A DNA stretch of 64,000 nucleotides from Phlegmacium glaucopus (lineage: Eukaryota; Basidiomycota; Agaricomycetes; Agaricales; Cortinariaceae), in NCBI GenBank assembly GCA_015039465.1, contig MU130302.1, positions 139,375 through 203,374 on the forward strand, written 5' to 3'. This document shows, one piece after another, positions 22,887 through 33,484 of this stretch (positions are counted from its first letter, which is position 1; every line of letters starts with the position of its first letter). A model generated the notes under the pieces. That model was not told where the DNA came from. It did no database searches and saw only the letters and a list, made by a program, of their open reading frames with translations. The translations under genes and the position numbers were made by a program.

Positions 22887-23499
22887 AGATAGCGAGCAGC
22901 TCAACCTTGATGGTGGTAAGGAACAAGAAGGCGGAGATCTTCGTTTGCCACGCCCCTGCCTGCATCAATGACCGCTCACACAACACAAAGGCTCAGTTTT
23001 CTTCACAAATAGCATATGGCTCGTATCAATATCTATTGTGAGTTGTAAAATTGTCGATTAGTACCGTGATGATCCCTAAAATGTGAATAGCATGAAGCTT
23101 CCCTAACGGCCCGCAGAGAATTAGGCTCTGCCCCTCCTCTTGTTCCAATCGTTCATGCAATATTCGAGATTGAGTGACCATATTCAGAAAATCGCCATTC
23201 CTCAATTTATTTTTCGTATATATTTGCGACCTTTTAATCTTTCCTTCAAAAACAGGCAAAACCTCTCTGTTTTGTTAGCTCTAGCTCATATTTTTGGATT
23301 CGGTTTACTTAAAGCGACGATGTCCAAAGCCCACACACCCCCACCAATATTAATCAAAAGTAGTCGACCTCTTGCACAAACAGGATGTATGCTTTTAATC
23401 TCTTCTTTTTTACATTCCCCTCATCTAACTTCTACGATAGAAATAACCTCTTCAAGAAACGCCAACAATCCCTTCCAGATGCGACTTCTAATTTCCCCC

Positions 23500-24303
23500 A
23501 CCTCATCCGTCCATCTCCTTGCTCTCAATTGGTCTCTTGATCAACCCCGCGCTACAATACATTGTACCTGCGGCGATCCTGTCCAAGAACGAGATGATAA
23601 TCATCAGACTCTACGTGCAAACACATCTACCAAATCTCACGAAGAAGTCATTTGGACGTTCATCAACTCTACTCAGGAGCTCACTCCCAGCGAGGTTGAT
23701 AATGTCATTGAGATGGAACTCAGAGAGCCGAGGATGGACGCACTTAGACGAGCCGTGCAAGGATGTGTCACTGTAATGGGAATTGGAGATGCCTCTTGAC
23801 AAGCGTTGGATGTGGCGAAGGGTTATGCTCCTGCTGTGAAAAAAAACTGACGATCCGAAAGAGAAGAAGAAACTTGACGCGCGATCCTATGGCCTACTTC
23901 CCGAGGTGAATCTAGAAGAACAACCCTTGTCAACAAAAACAAAGATTTCTGGACGAAACGGACAACTGACAATCGAGTAACCAAACAACCACATTTCACG
24001 ATCGTACATCGAGGCTCTATCAACGAGGAACGCGAACTATGGGATCGATGTGCTGTTCTACACGAGATGATGACTACTGCTCCGCAGCTCCACCTCTTTA
24101 AAGGAAAATTGAGCCATATGGTATGGGATGGACGCATGATGGCGCTTACGGTTGAAGACTTTCATCTTGAAGTTTCTTCTTCTGGAGGTGATGGTGGTGA
24201 TGAAGGACTAGACGGCCATGAGTTTATATCGAAGTTGCCGTATGATTTTTGGGAGGGGCTGGGCGAAAGGTACCACCTGTTGAAGCGCAAGGCGATTGTC
24301 TAG
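23500..24303 (+). pseudogene. fungal tRNA ligase (TRL1/RLG1-type) C-terminal fragment
   Basis: Plus-strand pieces resemble the kinase end and cyclic phosphodiesterase domain of fungal tRNA ligase: ALNWSLDQPRATIHC, DNHQTLRA, TPSEVDNVIEMELREPR, ALDVAKGYAPAVKK, KKKLDARSYGLLPEVNLEE, then PHFTIVHR (an HxTxxH motif), KGKLSHMVWDGRMMALTVED and LPYDFWEGLGERYHLLKRK to a stop at 24303. It is broken by an in-frame TGA near 23797, a shift in a poly-A run near 23842 and a further shift before 23960. The ligase, P-loop and upstream parts are missing. The family call rests on remembered motifs and is moderate. The open frame from 23320 leads into it. Confidence 0.6.
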
Positions 24304-24640
24304 CAGTGGAGGAAAAACCGAAATTGCGGATAATACTATCAAATCTACCAAGTTGGATGGTCTGATCGTGTATGGAAGGAATCAAAAGTTTAATGACTTG
24401 TCTTGTTTTACTCCTTTGCTCTTTCAATATTTCAATATTCAATTACTTTGACCCCAGGGTATCTATTCTAAAAAGTCCTATCCTGTTCTTTATATCGTAC
24501 ACCCGGTCATTCACTCGTATCAATCATCCCTCAATCAATCATCGTAATGTACTCCTTACCTACATATTCATGGCGCTTTCACTGGCCTCGGGGATTCAAT
24601 ACTTTCTCTTGAATCCAATATCGCTTCAACTCTCTACCGG
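24304..24640. other. 3' flank of the tRNA ligase pseudogene, no gene
   Basis: Only AT-rich noncoding sequence seen, up to the start of duplicated unit D. Confidence 0.4.
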
Positions 24641-24769
24641 TCTTTGCCTTTCCAAGTAGCTTTCGCTTGTTTTCTCCCTTTTATGAGACTTGTTTAAACT
24701 ATGGAACCAAAGACCTACTTTTGGGGATAGATAGATACGGTGAGCCAGTCGAACTAGTATCATTTCAAA

Positions 24770-25315
24770 TCGATAATATTTATTTCAACATAATGGGTAT
24801 AACCAAGGTGATATTCAAAAGCATGGAGGAAACGACAAAGGTTGTTACAAACGAGGCAATGGTGGTACGAGTAGACAACGATGGGGAAGAGCGTTCCAGA
24901 GGCAGAAAGTGGTTAGTGAATGGTGATGATGAGCTATATGGAAGTTTGACGACGGGTAAAAAGAGACTCGACAGCATGAGCGCTCGCTGTCGCCACTGTT
25001 CCTTCTCTTCCCTTGCTTGCTCAAGCTCCTTCTCGAACTGTTGCAGATACTCCAGTTTGTATTTTAGGTGCCTCCTGGCGGCAACAGTGTCCTGGCGACG
25101 CTTCTGTTCGATCAAGCCCTCCTCTGTTGGGTGGGGGGGTAAGACATAATCATCGAGCTGGTCCTCCTCATCACCGAATGCAGTCGACCTTGCACGCTTA
25201 CGAGCAAACACAGCTGGAACTTTCTTTCTCGAAGTCGCAGAAGGAGTAACGTAGTTGGACGATTGAGTAGGTGCAGTTTCGTCCAGAAGGCTGTCAGGTC
25301 CCCCTTTCGAATGCA
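24770..25315 (-). pseudogene. bZIP 3' fragment behind NACHT D
   Basis: Third copy of the bZIP-derived segment, starting KGGPDSLLDETAPTQS (a few bases lost at the junction), with RKRARSTAFGDEEDQLDD, QDTVAARRHLKYKLEY and the zipper all open to LSSLFLPVVKLPYSS. The same Asn-to-Asp change and the same replacement of the true C-terminus occur as in B and C. The NACHT-flank frame upstream carries a frameshift near 25430. Confidence 0.8.
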
Positions 25316-25512
25316 GATCACATGACTGGATCGAGCACAGACGTTTGGATGGAAGTAATGTTGATCCCGATACCAACGCCATGGCTGAATCCATCACGTT
25401 AATGCTTTCCCCACTATTTCTACGGGGCTTCTCTTCTCTCTGAAAAGCAGCTCAGAGGAAGCTATAACGGCATCAACACTTTGCTCAGGGTCCTGGTATA
25501 CAGCATTAGAAT

Positions 25513-28070
25513 CTAGCATTTGGTCACTTTTGACACGCTCACTAAATCAATTAGTCGGTTGTCCGGTATACATTCCTGAAACTTCTCCTGCAGTGAGTTC
25601 GACGTCAGAGGTATTTTCTGTGGAACTAGTAAACATTGATCTTCACAAAGATATCAACCCGTATGGAAAACTCACTTTTAGATACAGCTCAATAGCCTCG
25701 TGGAGCACCTTGAGCGCAGAGTGCAGTTCATCATCATTGGCTCCAAATTCGTAACTGAGTAGGCGAATGGCATGCCTGGCAAGCTCTGGCGTATAATCTG
25801 CATTCGAGAGATAAAAAGGAAGAGCGTCAATGGCATATATAAGAGCTTTTTCCCGAGTCATTTGTATGTCCCTGATGTATGTTCTAATTACAATCCTCAG
25901 TGAATTGAATTCTGGAATACGGATATTTGGACTCACAATTTTCTGGAATCAAAGATAAATTTGAAGATCAACCCTGATTGTGTTGCGTACATCCTACTAT
26001 TCACAAAGTACGTCCCAGCGGGTTTCGGATCAGAGAGGTATTTTTGAAATTTAACAATCTTTATACCCGAGTGGAGCAAGTCTTTAAACAATTCATTAAA
26101 GTCGACCACTTTGAAGACTGAACCAATCCAGCGCTGATGACGGAGTATTTGAGGATGTGTTATCGCGGTACATGCACTTTCGCCACTTTTGGGACACTCT
26201 TCAAAAAATTGACAACAGATCTCTCCGAAGATCAAATCTACAGCGGCTGCCAAGGAGCCAGAGTGATAAGTACGTAGACTTCTTCCAGGACCAAATTGGT
26301 CCTGTAAATTTGCTTCCTTGACAATCATAAGCAGTGGAAGATGTGAAAGACTGGGGGAACAGACCTGGGTCTTAAACCACGTGTATAGGCAAACCATTCG
26401 ATCATGGGACTGCTTGATGTGATTCCAACTACCCAAGTAGAGTTTTAACATCTTGGCTACCCATTGTCGAAAGTCAAAACGATACAAATCGGCGAGTAAC
26501 TCCCTCGTTGCAGACGACTTAGAACAGTGGTATTCAAGGTTTTTGAATACCGCATAGCCACCTATCAGACCAAGAAGCGCAATAAGCTTGAAGTATATAG
26601 TCCCTGGAAGAGGACTACTCACAGTCGTAATGATGACTTGTGTCCCGAGAGTCGTAGTCGCGTATATATCGCAGGAAATGTCGCGCTATTTGCGCATGGG
26701 CTTTGCCTCGATCAATAAAAAGATTCCTGGATCGAGCTGGATCCATGAGAAAGTCTTCAAGTGAGGCATGGAGGGCACGAAGATCTCCGCGGTCATCTTC
26801 CATTTCTGGGACATCTAGAACAGAATGCAAATCAATCAGGATGAGTTGAAGGTCACCAGGAGCATAAGATAGGATTGTCTCGATCAGACGCGCAGATGAG
26901 TCCTCGTGCTGTAAACGCTCGATCAGAAAGAGAAAGCTTAGAACTTCCAATGCTCTCGGAAGGTCCTCCACCATGCTGAATATCTGGCAGTACAGAACAT
27001 CGAGCTCGGCGAATGGGGTGTCCTTCCCAGTTGCGTTGATACCCAAAATAATTTTGAGTTGTTCGCCAGGCCTACGTCGCGGGGATCTGACGAATTTCAC
27101 AACAGTGGCAGCATAGATGAATTGCCCAGACGATTTGCTAACCAGTTGATTGATGTCTTCTGCGATGGGCCAGACACAAGGCAAGCATGATCGTAGGGAG
27201 TGGCTCCTTTTCACGGATTCAAAGCTCTCGACCAAGAACAACCTGATATCGTCGTCTGGATGGTATTTCTCATCTAAAACGAGTCGGACAGTAAGCTCGA
27301 GTAGGTGTTGATCGTTGAATGAATCACGGATTGCTTGTTCGGGTCGGCTGGAAATAAGGAAAAAGAGAGGAATAGGGAATTTGAGAATGGAGTCGGAGAT
27401 TACTTTGAGAATATATCGCTGGGCTTCTGCAGTACCACACTCATCGAGGCCATCGAGGATGATCAACTTGGGAAGTTCCGAATCGACTGGTCTCCGCTGA
27501 TCATGGCCGAATACGCTGTCCAATGGTTCAAGAACGAGAGATTGCATCTGAGCCGCTAGGGAGCGAGATAGAATGGAAGGGTCATTTTCGATCGCTTCTT
27601 CAATGTAGCCACGTATCTGCGGAATCGCGATGAGTAGCTGATATGCCAAGGATGCAACCAGACGTTTTTCGTTGTTGCGACCCGCTACATTTCGGGACCA
27701 GAAGAAACTGGCTGCCAAACGTCCCGATTTATGGTATAATTCTGCGATTTCCTGCGCAATTGCGGATTTACCTGCTCCAGCAGGACCGTAGAGCCACTTG
27801 ATGAATGTTGTCTTCTGCCCGTCTTCGATCCAATCGATAATAGCTTGAATAACTGCTACGCGAGTTTGCGGGTGACATTTGGGAGGATCGTACCGTTCAT
27901 CTGAGTTGTGGAATGCACCAGGGGCCATGTGGCTGCTCAAGAGATCTATGCCTAAATGTGCTGATGAGGTATAGCAATGTGTGAAGCAGTTAATGCGTAC
28001 CTTTTCCCCATGTCCTATTGACAAAATTTCCCCCTGAGATCAAGACATTGGATTTGTTGAATAAAGACAT
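25513..28070 (-). CDS. NACHT-domain STAND NTPase, copy D (NLR-like)
   Basis: Exons 28070-28001, 27951-26623, 26561-25937, 25883-25676 and 25617-25513 join in phase (introns of 49, 61, 53 and 58 nt) to give 778 residues, the shortest copy. The leader is MSLFNKSNVLISGGNF, and Walker A GPAGAGKS and Walker B LIILDGLDECG are intact. The acidic segment of exon 4 seen in A-C is almost deleted. The exon-3 patch reads LYLGSWNHIKQSHDRMVCLY, unlike the others, and three codons are missing there. It ends SKVTKC. It is closest to the intact bZIP gene and has a partial GDA1 copy upstream. Confidence 0.88.
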
Positions 28071-28327
28071 AGCGAGTATCTCAACCTTGATGGTGGTAAG
28101 GAACAAGAAGGCGGAGATCTTCGTTTGCCACGCCCCTCACAGCATTAATACTGTTTATCATGACACGGGGTTTTGTCTTAAGTGGCAATTTTTCGGCTTG
28201 AATGAAGAAATATAAAACAAAGTTGTGGACCTACGTTCAGGGATAGATAGACAGCCAAATACTGTTAAAATTAATACGTTAAAGCATTACGGTGAGCCAT
28301 CATTGGAGGGATAACTTGGACTCTACG

Positions 28328-28650
28328 TATTCTTTTTTCAACCGCATTAAAAGACATAACCCGGCAGTAGCTTTAACCGCTACCGGGGTACAGCTACGCA
28401 TGGAGGTTGGGACTATTTTCGTCAAGAAGGATGTCGAGGTTCTTAGCTGCGTCCTCTGGTTTCCCTGCGTTAGAAAGATCTGGTTGAGTCACTTTGAAGG
28501 CTTCATATTCGTATTCCGTCGAAGGGCCACAGTTATTAAAATTGTAGATGTGAGTACGAGACCCAGTAGATCCGGCGTCTATCATCAGTGCACACTTTAT
28601 GAGCGGTGGTGCAGAACCTGACTTAGCATTGATTATGTATTTGTTCACAA
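28328..28650 (-). pseudogene. partial, decayed copy of the GDA1 gene
   Basis: Minus strand reads CALMIDAGSTGSRTHIYNFN, GPSTEYEYEAFKVTQPDLS and GKPEDAAKNLDILL, matching ACR1 and following residues of the gene at 4.3-6.0 kb, then AVKATAG-like sequence with a deletion of about 50 bases. On its upstream side it jumps directly to sequence found just 5' of the GDA1 gene (gaacctgacttagca...), so the first exon and intron are deleted. ACR3 and ACR4 are absent. Confidence 0.85.
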
Positions 28651-28679
28651 AACAAAATGAGTAACATTTTAAATCGATA

Positions 28680-28880
28680 ATATTTATTCAACATATGGGT
28701 ATAACCAAGGTGATATTCAAGTGTATGTATGTAGGAAACGACAACGGTTGTTACAAACGAGGCAAGAATGGTGGTACGAATAGACAGACAACGATGGGGA
28801 AGAACGCTCCAGAGGCAGCAAGTGGTTAGGGAATGATGATGATGTGGTACAAGGAGCTATATGGAAGTGTGACGACGGGT
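28680..28880. repeat. downstream flank of the bZIP gene, copied in three NACHT units
   Basis: This block (cgataatatttattcaac... to ...gaagtgtgacgacggg) recurs at about 13850-14050, 19475-19670 and 24770-24960. There it is fused directly to the bZIP zipper, so the copies lost roughly 150 bases including the native C-terminus. Confidence 0.85.
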
Positions 28881-29000
28881 AAAAAAATAAGGTCGTCTTC
28901 GAGTCCAGTAAGTTATAATACTTGGAGACTTTTTCGAGGCAAAGGGAAATTTATATCAAACTTATATCAAACAAAGAAATTAGGAAAATAAGAAAAAAGT

Positions 29001-30623
29001 TCATGAGTCCTCAGCCGAGAAATCGGGGACCGCCTGGTTGAGGCTGCTCAGCAGACTCGACAGCATGAGCGCTCGCTGTCGCCACTGTTCCTTCTGTTGC
29101 CTCTCTTGCTCAAGCTCCTTCTCCAACTGTTGCAGATGCTCCAGTTTTCGTTTTCGGCTCCTCCTGGCGGCGACAGTGTTCTGCCGACGCTTCTGTTCGA
29201 TCAAGTCCTTCTCCGTCGGGTTAGGAGGTAAAACATAATCATCGAGCTGGTCCTCCTCATCACCGAATGCAGTCGACCTTGCACGCTTACGAGCAAACAC
29301 AGCTGGAACTTCCTTTCTCGAGGTCGCAGAAGGAGTGACGTAGTTGCGCGATTGAGTAGGTGCAGTTTCGTCCAGAAGGCTGTCAGGAGTGACTCCCTTT
29401 CGAATACCAGTCCGCCGTGGAGCAGACTTCGCGGTTGGTTGTTGAGCAGTAGAGGAGAATTGAGATGGATCGAACGAATCAAGGAGAGGGGAGCTGGGAG
29501 ACATGGTGATCAAGGCCGAGACATCGAGCGTTGGGAGAGACTTGGACTGAGCAACGGGCTCTTGCACAGCTTCGGGCATCGACCACTCAGGGAGCATGTG
29601 GAACAGAGGTCCGCTGTGACCATAGTCCGGGCCAGTTAGCATCTGGCTTTCGTCCAGATACTCGAACAAGGGAGTGTCGAGTGTAGAGTCTTGAGGGGTG
29701 CTGAGGAATGGGTTCACCATGTCAGGGGACCATGGCGAATAGTCGTCCATGAGAGTTGGAGTAGCCATCTCCCATTCGGATCGTGGGGCTGTTTGAGAGT
29801 AGGAGTAGACTTGAGTTACAGTGGCCGAATAATGGTGGGAAGAGTCCATACCAAGCATTGCCGCAAGGGATTTGGCTACGTCATCGTCATCGTCGTCAGG
29901 GATGACGGGAGCCAATAGCTCCTCCTGGTCGACTGGCGTTGGGAGTGGTGCAACTGGGTCAGTCATGTTGGTATTATCGGTCGGATTTCGAGATAGCATA
30001 GATAAGTAATTTGAGCTCAGAGTGTGGAAGTCAATGTTGACAGGCGATTTTGCAGATTGATGTGTTGATGTTGTTGGAGCTGGTGGTAATATTTCGGGGA
30101 TTCCATAATGTGCGGCTAGATCCTTGGAGGATTTGAAGACTTTATTGTGCGTCCTAGGACGGCGAATTGGGTGAGTTAAGACATGGTTAGTGAGGAGTTG
30201 AGGAGAATTCGAAACAGATGTTTCGGGTGGGATGGGCAGGTGACCGAAGTTACGAGGTACCGGTGACGAGTTAAGAGAAGCCGAGCTATTCACAAAGTCG
30301 TGAACATCGTGACCTGATTGAGTGTGGATGAAGTTGGTCTGTAAGGCTGGAATTGCGGCGCTTGTTTTGCTACTGGGGCTAGGTTGTTGGGTCAAAGGCA
30401 GCCTGGAGAGTCTGGAGGTTGGGGGAATCAGTTCCTGGTCAGGGATATTGGTATTGGTGCCCGAGAATGCATGCCCGGAATGAGACGAGAAAAGAATAGA
30501 TGGCTCTAAGCACGGAGGCGAGCTGGGGCTCTTCACCTGCATCTGATTTGGCTCGCGGAAACCCGTAGCCGAGGTAGTCATGCTAACGCTCGACTCTGCG
30601 GCACTTGCGTATAAAGACGCCAT
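29001..30623 (-). CDS. Gcn4/CPC1-like bZIP transcription factor
   Basis: Uninterrupted frame giving 540 residues from the ATG at 30623 (MASLYASAAESS); an upstream in-frame ATG at 30701 is less likely. The N-terminal three quarters are Ser/Pro/Thr-rich with an acidic patch (PDDDDDDVAKSLAAMLG) typical of activation regions. The bZIP is C-terminal: basic region EQKRRQNTVAARRSRKRK (about 476-493) with the invariant Asn and Arg, then zipper KLEHLQQLEKELEQERQQK. Gcn4/CPC1 factors activate amino-acid biosynthesis and stress genes through TGACTCA-type sites. The assignment to that subfamily rests on the basic region and the C-terminal placement. Its 3' end has been copied behind three NACHT genes. 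Confidence 0.85.
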   Translation of the reverse strand: MASLYASAAESSVSMTTSATGFREPNQMQVKSPSSPPCLEPSILFSSHSGHAFSGTNTNIPDQELIPPTSRLSRLPLTQQPSPSSKTSAAIPALQTNFIHTQSGHDVHDFVNSSASLNSSPVPRNFGHLPIPPETSVSNSPQLLTNHVLTHPIRRPRTHNKVFKSSKDLAAHYGIPEILPPAPTTSTHQSAKSPVNIDFHTLSSNYLSMLSRNPTDNTNMTDPVAPLPTPVDQEELLAPVIPDDDDDDVAKSLAAMLGMDSSHHYSATVTQVYSYSQTAPRSEWEMATPTLMDDYSPWSPDMVNPFLSTPQDSTLDTPLFEYLDESQMLTGPDYGHSGPLFHMLPEWSMPEAVQEPVAQSKSLPTLDVSALITMSPSSPLLDSFDPSQFSSTAQQPTAKSAPRRTGIRKGVTPDSLLDETAPTQSRNYVTPSATSRKEVPAVFARKRARSTAFGDEEDQLDDYVLPPNPTEKDLIEQKRRQNTVAARRSRKRKLEHLQQLEKELEQERQQKEQWRQRALMLSSLLSSLNQAVPDFSAEDS

Positions 30624-30675
30624 TTGATAATACGAAATAGTATTTGAGACGAATGAGAACACAGCGGTCTTTCCA

Positions 30676-30742
30676 CTGCGATAGGCACGCAAAAGGGGCA
30701 ACGTAGGCCAAGATAATCAGACGATATGAAACGGTGACTCAC
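30676..30742 (-). other. probable 5'UTR intron of the bZIP gene
   Basis: The minus strand shows GTGAGT at 30742-30737 and TATCGCAG ending at 30676, 67 nt apart, between the TATA-like word and the ATG. No ATG lies in the leader between 30840 and 30624, so classic Gcn4-type upstream ORFs are not visible downstream of the TATA-like box. Confidence 0.45.
30735..30741. promoter_or_regulatory. TGACTCA (Gcn4/AP-1 site) in the bZIP leader
   Basis: TGACTCA overlaps the predicted 5'UTR intron donor (GTGAGTCA on the minus strand). It matches the binding site of Gcn4-family factors. The overlap with a donor consensus makes chance occurrence plausible. Confidence 0.35.
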
Positions 30743-30869
30743 GGATGCCTCAGAGATTGACTGCTGAGCAGATAAAAAGACTCGGTGAAGAGGTTTTGAC
30801 TCTCTCAACCGATTAGGTGGGGGTTGGGGAAGAAAGGATGAGGAATCACTTGGAATGACTCGAGTTCCT

Positions 30870-30883
30870 TTTATATAACCAGA
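30870..30883 (-). promoter_or_regulatory. TATA-like box of the bZIP gene
   Basis: GGTTATATAAAAGG on the minus strand about 250 bases upstream of the ATG, the strongest TATA-like word in the region. Confidence 0.5.
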
Positions 30884-30952
30884 GCACAGCTTTTCTGGAC
30901 ATTTTTCAGACTCAGCTCTTTGACGCGGACCCGGATAGACACGTAATCTCAC

Positions 30953-33484
30953 ACCGCCTTCGGATTCATATCTCTGTCAATATGCAGCCTATTGCATCCA
31001 TCTTTGGACTCATGGTACCCAAGAACGATGGAACAAACACTATGGAAAAAACGCCCAAAATTCAATGTTCAAAAGTCCACAAAGCTCAACGCAAATACCA
31101 CTTTCCTTGGAATTTCTCATACCGAGTCATACACTCGGGAACTACGGCACAAGTTGCTTATCAATGATTTCCGTTGATAGCGGCGTTCACATGACACCCG
31201 ACGTTTTCCCATAAATGGTCAAATGGCGCCTCGCTGCTCATCCCACTGCACAGCTAGGACACCGCTTATTGTTCAGATGACCTGAGGCGTGGACTTCTTG
31301 TCGCCGTTCTCTCTCCACCCTGTGAATTTCTGCGTTTAAACTAGTATCCGCGACAGATTATTTGAGCTGTGCATCACCCCAAAAAAGTGTAAGTGGGGCA
31401 ATTATCCGCAGGCCTTGTCGCGCAGCCCCAGGATATTAGGCTGGCAACCCCAACTGACGGTTGCTTGTACGCTCCGGGCTCAGCTCACAAAAGGATCGGC
31501 AAGGACACGTCATTTACATGACTGTCTGATTTATCTCGTGAAACAGCTGAGACGAAACGGGCCGCAGTCAACAAGGCAAAGCCAAGTGTTGCTTGACAAT
31601 CACTACGCACATCCCAATTCAGAACATCCATTCCTAATATCTCGCAACACGGAATTGCGGTTACCGAGAGCAGAGTACAGCCTGAGTACAACTGATAGGG
31701 AGTTTTAGGATACCGATTGGATGTTTTGAAAAAAATGTTTTGAACTGGCACATGCTCCAAAAACTTTGATTCCAACCCACGACCGCGGTCTTAATTAGAT
31801 TTCCGTCCTATCTGGAGATACTGGCGTTTTTCACTCTGGCAGGGGGGCCGCATGCAGTGACTACCGCGCTGGTATCACGCGGTGAACTGAACAACGGGCA
31901 AAGTAGGTTTTCCATATCAGATTCGATCAAGATAAGAACACAGGATGGAAACGCTTTACGAAGAAGAAATCATCGTGTAGTTTGTAAGCCCGCCGTTGGA
32001 AACGGTTTCCTCGTAAGCAAAAGCCGTGCACCTGGGATGATGGAAACTTCCGAGATAATAAACTGCCAGATGAGTAAGGAATTCCTCAGGGCTGAAATGA
32101 TGAATTTAATCACAAGAATTCACTCACTTACTAAGTAGAAGTAGTTGTAGTTGGCGCCAACGTCAAGCGCTCTTCTAGAGGGGTAATAGCATTGTAGGGA
32201 GACAGGTCTTCTTCGTACAATGGAGATCGGAAATTCGATATCGGAAGGATCCGGCGAAATGTGATAAGGAATGATTAATGACCAGTTAAGACACCCACGA
32301 GCGCTATGTATGACCACATGACCCGTTGACATGCTGCGATGGACCAGGATATCCGACACCTGTAGGATGGGCCAAGGATGGGCCAAGGATGAGCCAGACT
32401 CAGCGCAGGCGTTGCGCAGCCACAGCTAGTGGGCGGATTATTTATGGACACCGATGACGTGTAGCAGAACAAGAGCCCGGGGAGGAGTACTATTGTTTAT
32501 AAATCACTGATAACTGAATATATAGGCAACGGGCTGAATCTGAAGGGCGGGTTTCTTTGCCACTGCATATGATGAAGACCTAGTAGAGGGCAGGAAAGAA
32601 AAAAGAGGACATCCGAGGGGGAGGAAGGAAGTATGGTGTCGGCGTCCGAGGAAGCAAGAGTCAATCAAACACCCCAATCTATGGGTCGGCAACACAATAG
32701 ATGATAATGGCGAGACCAGTAAGCACCTTGAAGTTCATGGGTCTGCTTTGTCAGGGGTGTCTTCAAATTTATAAATTATATCGAGCGAAAAAAAAAAGTA
32801 CTTGAGCAGTGAGCACGTTCTCAGAATTATATTTCAACGCAAAAACTCGGGACGCACCGCTAACCCTGCGTCAAAACTCCCCACTGACGTCCCAAGAAAC
32901 CCCGAGAAAAATGATGGGATTGGAACCGGTTCCGGGGAGACACCGTGGAGACTTCTAGTTAGAAAGTCGGAGGGGGGAGGCGCATCAAGAGAATAGCAAG
33001 GTTAGAGGACCCGTTTTTATACTCCGGAGCTTTGGAATCGGTACCGTCCTTGACTCATCCAAAAACGTTATCCTCGACCTAATTAGGAAATCAGGCGCGC
33101 TCATCACGTGAGGACCGAGACCCGATCATGGCCATGAGTCATTAAGCATTAAATATTAAATAATAATAATAATAATAGTATATTAATCATTGCCGGCCGA
33201 TGATTGAGTACATGTCATAGCCAAGCCGATGTCCCTCGAGATACAGTTGACCGATAGCTGGTGCTCAAAAGCATGTTATCAAACATATGTATGGGTTTTG
33301 TACAGAGGACAGCCAAAGCTTATTTACTAATGCAAATTATAATATATTTTGTTGCGATTACAAGTACAATGAAAGGGCCATATGAACTAATACTATAACG
33401 ATATGAAGGAAGTGCACAGAATGATTGGATGATGAGAAGGGATTGTTGAAATCATGAGAGTGGTGGATTGCGGAGTTAGGCATT
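30953..33484. other. 2.5-kb gap with no convincing gene
   Basis: Several 60-97 codon frames on both strands, none with recognisable motifs or splice-supported continuation. It contains a gccaaggatg short repeat at about 32370-32395 and a microsatellite at about 33150. It probably holds promoters of the flanking divergent sequence and degraded DNA. Confidence 0.4.
33148..33180. repeat. AT-rich (AAT)n microsatellite
   Basis: aaatattaaataataataa-type run with about six AAT units. Confidence 0.8.

Larger units (their letters stand above)
18655..22940. repeat. segmental duplication, unit C
   Basis: Direct copy of 12800-17390 (see there), displaced by about 5.6-5.9 kb. The stretch 19040-19480 contains no gene, only duplicated noncoding DNA. 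Confidence 0.85.

Noticed and set aside
31415..31775. Overlapping frames of about 96 codons on both strands
   Set aside because: No motif, codon pattern or splice context supports either; treated as chance frames in an intergenic gap.
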